Below, piece after piece: positions 60,717 to 64,000 of a DNA stretch of 64,000 nt. The stretch's first letter is position 1. Every line of letters begins with the position of its first letter. The notes under the pieces were generated by a model that was not told where the DNA came from, searched no databases, and saw nothing but the letters and a program-made list of their open reading frames with translations. A program made the position numbers and the translations under genes. The DNA is from Pseudodesulfovibrio senegalensis (lineage in GTDB: Bacteria > Desulfobacterota > Desulfovibrionia > Desulfovibrionales > Desulfovibrionaceae): NCBI RefSeq assembly GCF_008830225.1, contig NZ_WAIE01000001.1, forward strand, positions 806,001-870,000. Reading direction: 5' to 3'.

Positions 60717-61565
60717 ATGATCGTTCGATGCTGGGGTGCCAGGGGATCCATAGGTGTTTCCGGGGTGTCATATGTCAAATATGGCGGCGACACGACCTGC
60801 ATGGAAATCAGAACAGCGGGGGATGATGTCGTCATCGTTGATGCCGGTACCGGCATCCGGCGGTTGGGCAAGCGGCTGCTTGAGGAGGAAAAGCGGAAAT
60901 GCACGCTGCTTTTTACCCATGCACATTGGGATCATATTCTTGGTTTTCCGTTTTTCCGTCCCCTGTATGATTCGGCAAATTCCGTGCGAATCGTTGGTTG
61001 TCCGTTGGAACAGGGCAACATGCAAATGTTGCTGGCTCGGATAATGAGCCCCCCGTGTTTTCCGGTTTCCTTTGATGTCATTGAGGCGGACGTGCAGTAT
61101 GAGGAGTATTGCAGCAAGTCTTTTTTCATCGGAGACATGGAGATTCGGACCATACCGCTCAGTCATCCGAACAAGGGGGTTGGCTATCGGTTTATCGAGA
61201 AAGGTCGGTCATTTGTGTTTCTGACGGATAATGAATTGTCCTATCCGCACCGGGGAGGCAGGTCGTTTGCAGAGTATGCTGATTTTTGCCGTGGAGCGGA
61301 CCTGCTCGTGCACGATGCTGAATTCAGTCCTGAGGAATACGAGGAAAAACGCGGTTGGGGCCATTCGCACTTCATGGAAGTGCTGGAACTTGCGCTGGCA
61401 GCGGGCGTGAAGAGCCTCGGATTGTATCATCATAATCAGGACCGTGCCGATCACGACGTTGATGCCATTGTGGAACGGTGTCGGGCGGAACTGGTGAAGC
61501 GGGGCGAAAATCTGCATTGTTTTGCCGTTGCCCAGGATATGGTCGTGGATGTCGGACACGGCTAG
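60717..61565 (+). CDS. Metallo-beta-lactamase-fold hydrolase
   Basis: A 282-residue MBL-fold protein. THAHWDH (His68, His70, Asp72, His73) is the dinuclear zinc motif; GCPLEQGNM and the IPLSHPNKGVGYRF loop follow. VFLTDNE and HDAEFSPEEYEEKRGWGHSH carry the remaining Asp and His ligands. The N-terminal CWGARGSIGVSG start is that of the group of putative phosphodiesterase/RNase Z-like hydrolases. ATG 60717 has GGAG 7 nt upstream. The substrate is unknown; neighbouring HDOD and CheY-type genes suggest a signalling role. Confidence 0.83.
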   Translation: MIVRCWGARGSIGVSGVSYVKYGGDTTCMEIRTAGDDVVIVDAGTGIRRLGKRLLEEEKRKCTLLFTHAHWDHILGFPFFRPLYDSANSVRIVGCPLEQGNMQMLLARIMSPPCFPVSFDVIEADVQYEEYCSKSFFIGDMEIRTIPLSHPNKGVGYRFIEKGRSFVFLTDNELSYPHRGGRSFAEYADFCRGADLLVHDAEFSPEEYEEKRGWGHSHFMEVLELALAAGVKSLGLYHHNQDRADHDVDAIVERCRAELVKRGENLHCFAVAQDMVVDVGHG

Positions 61566-61663
61566 CGCATTTTTCCATTGTGTTGTTCTTGTTTGAATTG
61601 TAAATGCATGTGAGTACGTTTGACGGATGCACCGTTGGTGTCAACTTCAGTTCGGAGGATCCG

Positions 61664-62062
61664 ATGAAAGCCCTGATTGTTGATGACGATTTTTACAGCC
61701 GGAACATGATTCATGAAATCCTGCGCCCCTACGCCTCCTGCAATATTGCCGTCAACGGCGAGGAAGCCATTTTCGCCTTTCGGGAGGCCATGGAGCGGGG
61801 CGAGCCGTATTCGCTCGTGTGTCTGGATTTGATGATGCCGGAAGTGGATGGTCAGGACGCGCTCAAGGAGATCAGGGCCATTGAAAAGGAATTCGACGTG
61901 CATCCCAACGATGAAACCAAGGTCATAGTGACCACCATGCTCGACGACGAGCAGGAAACGCACGATGCTTTTTTTCTTGGCGGGGCCTCGTCCTACTTGG
62001 TCAAGCCTATTGACGAGAACAAGCTGATCGGCGAGGTGAAGAGTCTGGGCCTTATCGATTGA
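61664..62062 (+). CDS. Single-domain CheY-like response regulator
   Basis: A 132-residue receiver domain. The acidic pair is Asp8-Asp9, the phosphoacceptor is Asp55 (CLDLMMP), the conserved Thr/Ser is Thr90 or Thr91, and Lys114 lies in LVKPID. There is no output domain, so it acts by protein-protein contact, as CheY or a phosphorelay intermediate. It begins at ATG 61664 after GGAGG-ATCCG, ends in the terminator at 62086-62118, and follows the MBL gene by 98 bp. No cognate kinase is in the window. Confidence 0.87.
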   Translation: MKALIVDDDFYSRNMIHEILRPYASCNIAVNGEEAIFAFREAMERGEPYSLVCLDLMMPEVDGQDALKEIRAIEKEFDVHPNDETKVIVTTMLDDEQETHDAFFLGGASSYLVKPIDENKLIGEVKSLGLID

Positions 62063-62085
62063 CGGCATTTTTTTTGCGTATCGTG

Positions 62086-62118
62086 CCGCCTTCCGGTTGC
62101 TGCCGGGAGGCGGTTTTT
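62086..62118 (+). terminator. Terminator after the CheY-like gene
   Basis: CCGCCTTCCGG, loop TTGCTG, CCGGGAGGCGG (one mismatch), then TTTTT. Confidence 0.85.
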
Positions 62119-62159
62119 CGTGAAAGGGAAAATTTCCGCGGATTGCCTGAGCATGGCAT

Positions 62160-62188
62160 TTGAAGTTGCGGGGGTTTTCACCTATATT
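62160..62188 (+). promoter_or_regulatory. Predicted sigma-70 promoter of ricT-metG
   Basis: TTGAAG (62160-62165), 17 bp, TATATT (62183-62188). The start near 62195 gives a 50-nt leader for ricT. Confidence 0.65.
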
Positions 62189-62246
62189 ACCCGTTCCGAA
62201 TGAACGCGCCTTCCCATGGGGAGTTCGCATATACAAGCAGGATTGC

Positions 62247-63440
62247 ATGAGCCAAATTCTTGGTATTAAGTTCAACGATTACAGTCAGGTCTATTATTTT
62301 TCATCCGGTCCGTTCGTGGTCCGGGAAGGCCAGCGAGTGATCGTCAAAACCGATCAGGGCATGGGGCTCGGCAAGGTGGTCATGGTCCGTCAGGCTCCGC
62401 CTGAGGGTGAAGCGTCCGAAGAACATAAGGCCATTTATCGCCTTGCCAATGACGAGGATCTCGCTTCACTTGCCGAAAATGACGATCTTTCCCGTGAAGC
62501 CTATGATTACTGCCGTCAATGTATTGATACGCACGGTTTGGAAATGAAACTCGTGGATGTGGAAGTCTTTTTTGACCGAAGCAAAATGATTTTCTATTTC
62601 ACCGCGCCCGGCAGAATCGATTTTCGTGAATTGATCAAGGACCTTGTCCGTCAGTACCGTACCCGTATCGAATTGCGTCAGATCGGCGTGCGCCACGAGA
62701 CCCAGATGCTCGGGGCCATTGGCAACTGCGGACAGGTGTGTTGCTGCCGACGGTTTATGCGCAAGTTTGTTCCCGTGACCATCAAGATGGCCAAGGAACA
62801 GAACTTGTTCTTGAATCCCACAAAGATTTCCGGGATTTGTGGACGACTTCTTTGTTGCCTGAGTTTCGAGCAGGAAGCCTATGAGGAGTTTCACAAGCAG
62901 TGTCCCAAGGTCGGACGCAAGTATCCTACGGCACTCGGACAGGCCAAGGTTCTTCGTTCCAATTTTTTCAACAAGACTTTGAGCCTGTATACGGAATTCG
63001 GCGAGGAACACGAAGTTTCTCTTGACGAATGGAACGATATTGTCAACAAGCCGGTCGGCGAGGGCATTGATCGGCCTTTGGGACCGGTTCAGGGGCGGCC
63101 ACGAAGAAAACCGCCCCGCAGAGGCGGCCCGCCCGCGCAGAAAGGGGCTGCAGCCACGGGCAGGAAGGCGGAGGAAGAAAAAGTCACGTCTTCTGAAAAA
63201 AACGGGACAAGGTCCGAATCCCGCGATGGCGGCGACGATGCCTCAGCGAAAGGCGCTGGTGAAGGTCGTCCTTCGCGCAGGAAGAAATCTCCTGCAAAAA
63301 AGGGCAGCCGTTCCGGTAGCAAGCCGGGACAGCGCAAGCCCAAGTCCGGCGACGCCGCATCCGCCAATGCGGGAGACGAAAAACCCAAGCGCCCGAGACG
63401 TCGGCGCAGGCGGCGGCCTTCCAAGCCCAAACAGAAGTAG
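62247..63440 (+). CDS. ricT: RicT/PSP1-domain regulatory protein with long basic tail
   Basis: A 397-residue PSP1-family protein (YaaT in Bacillus), in which RicT binds Fe-S clusters and modulates RNase Y and mRNA turnover. The conserved core ends with GNCGQVCCCRRFMRKFVPVTIKMA and GICGRLLCCLSFE, giving the six or seven cysteines used for Fe-S binding. Beyond about residue 275 comes a 120-residue disordered tail rich in Arg, Lys, Gly, Ser and Pro, ending in RRRRRRRPSKPKQK-type sequence, as in RNA-binding tails. ATG 62247 follows AGGA. It is directly upstream of metG and probably cotranscribed. Confidence 0.9.
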   Translation: MSQILGIKFNDYSQVYYFSSGPFVVREGQRVIVKTDQGMGLGKVVMVRQAPPEGEASEEHKAIYRLANDEDLASLAENDDLSREAYDYCRQCIDTHGLEMKLVDVEVFFDRSKMIFYFTAPGRIDFRELIKDLVRQYRTRIELRQIGVRHETQMLGAIGNCGQVCCCRRFMRKFVPVTIKMAKEQNLFLNPTKISGICGRLLCCLSFEQEAYEEFHKQCPKVGRKYPTALGQAKVLRSNFFNKTLSLYTEFGEEHEVSLDEWNDIVNKPVGEGIDRPLGPVQGRPRRKPPRRGGPPAQKGAAATGRKAEEEKVTSSEKNGTRSESRDGGDDASAKGAGEGRPSRRKKSPAKKGSRSGSKPGQRKPKSGDAASANAGDEKPKRPRRRRRRRPSKPKQK

Positions 63441-63494
63441 CGCGTTTCCCCCGTGATGCGGGAACGCTTCAACAGTGCACAAGGAGCTTTCAGT

Positions 63495-64000
63495 TTGGAT
63501 AGTTTTTATATTACCACGCCCATCTATTATGTGAATGCCAAGCCCCATCTGGGGCATGCCTATTCCACCATCGTGGCTGATTCCCTGAATCGTTTCCACA
63601 AGATCAGGGGCGAGGAGACGTTCTTTCTGACCGGCACGGATGAGCACGGCGACAAGATCGTCAAGGCAGCCGAGGCCAATGACCAGTCTCCGCAGGAATA
63701 TGTGGACACAATCAGCCAGTTGTTCAGGGATCTCTGGCCCGACCTCATGTGTGAGAATGACGACTTCATCCGTACCACGCAGCCGCGTCATGTCGAGGTG
63801 GTGCAGGACATCCTGCAAAAGGTCTACGACAAGGGCGACATCTATTTCGGGGAATACGGCGGCTATTACTGTTTTGGCTGCGAGCGTTTCTACACGGAAA
63901 AGGAACTGGTGGACGGCAAATGTCCGGACCACCTCACGGTTCCCGAGTATATTTCCGAAAAGAATTATTTTTTCAAGATGTCCAAGTATCAGGACTGGTT
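63495..64000 (+). CDS. metG: Methionyl-tRNA synthetase (N-terminal part, cut by window end)
   Basis: The start is TTG 63495, supported by AAGGAG 8 nt upstream, giving DSFYITTPIYYVNAKPHLGHAYSTIVADSLNRF. PHLGHAYST is the class I HIGH motif; FLTGTDEHGDKI and the CFGCERFYTEKELVDGKCPDH zinc knuckle are MetRS signatures. It charges tRNA-Met in the cytoplasm. The window covers 168 residues of an expected 640 or so. No ATG occurs in the N-terminal region, so a TTG start is likely real. Confidence 0.93.
   Translation, partial: MDSFYITTPIYYVNAKPHLGHAYSTIVADSLNRFHKIRGEETFFLTGTDEHGDKIVKAAEANDQSPQEYVDTISQLFRDLWPDLMCENDDFIRTTQPRHVEVVQDILQKVYDKGDIYFGEYGGYYCFGCERFYTEKELVDGKCPDHLTVPEYISEKNYFFKMSKYQDW

Noticed and set aside
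1-64000. CRISPR arrays, insertion sequences, rRNA genes or riboswitches
   Set aside because: No direct-repeat array, transposase gene with terminal repeats, rRNA or known riboswitch signature was seen.

Overview
The window looks like a chromosomal segment of a sulfate-reducing bacterium of the order Desulfovibrionales (Desulfobacterota). I infer this from gene content and protein character, not from a database match. The pointers are: a purH split into two separate genes (IMP cyclohydrolase and AICAR transformylase); the flagellar order flgB-flgC-fliE-fliF-fliG-fliH-fliI behind a sigma-54 promoter and without fliJ; selA and selB; RicT next to metG; and an acyl-CoA dehydrogenase/ETF/ETF-quinone oxidoreductase operon. 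Base composition is moderately GC-rich almost everywhere. The exception is a distinctly AT-rich patch at about 46.3-47.7 kb.

Layout. 1-6.2 kb: 5' end of a proV-like osmoprotectant ABC ATPase; a 680-bp gene-free stretch; a DeoR regulator plus iron-alcohol dehydrogenase operon divergent from glpAB, with two palindromic operators between them; a MerR regulator. 6.2-9 kb: an AsmA-like protein and a thioredoxin-type ArsC. 9-15 kb: flagellar basal-body/export operon on the minus strand, with an arsC stop codon that overlaps the fliI stop codon. 15.4-18.5 kb: a TPR protein, IMP cyclohydrolase and HflX, the last apparently starting at ATA. 18.5-25.4 kb (minus): CDF cation transporter, plsY, a four-cluster ferredoxin with a GltD-like flavoprotein, an RNB ribonuclease and the transformylase half of PurH. 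25.6-30.1 kb: an sCache chemoreceptor, a small unknown, purA and holB. 30.3-36.2 kb: acyl-CoA dehydrogenase, ETF:quinone oxidoreductase with fused ferredoxin, EtfB and EtfA, with a terminator inside the operon. 36.4-46 kb: lipoprotein, MscS channel, BOF protein, secreted Serratia-type nuclease, an ArsR-rhodanese-TauE operon, a periplasmic binding protein, an AEC carrier and a cupin. 46-48 kb: AT-rich islet with two putative uracil-DNA-glycosylase-fold proteins on the 3' side of tRNA-Arg(TCT). 48-55.9 kb: folC, selA, an M18 aminopeptidase, a Spy-like lipoprotein, selB, a SYLF lipoprotein and tRNA-His. 55.9-64 kb: murA, comEC, an HDOD/metallo-beta-lactamase/CheY cluster, ricT and the start of metG.

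How the genes work together. GlpA and GlpB would oxidise glycerol 3-phosphate, probably under the DeoR/GlpR-like repressor, but no glpC anchor follows. The ACAD-ETF-ETFQO module would pass electrons from an unknown acyl-CoA-like substrate to the quinone pool. purA and the two purH halves give AMP/IMP synthesis. SelA and SelB supply selenocysteine insertion, expected in an organism with selenium-dependent formate dehydrogenases and hydrogenases, although no tRNA-Sec is visible here. The most unusual items are the two-gene glycosylase-like islet, the ATA-started hflX, the probable near-leaderless self-repressed arsR, the divergent EtfA, and a tRNA-His terminator lying inside a coding sequence.
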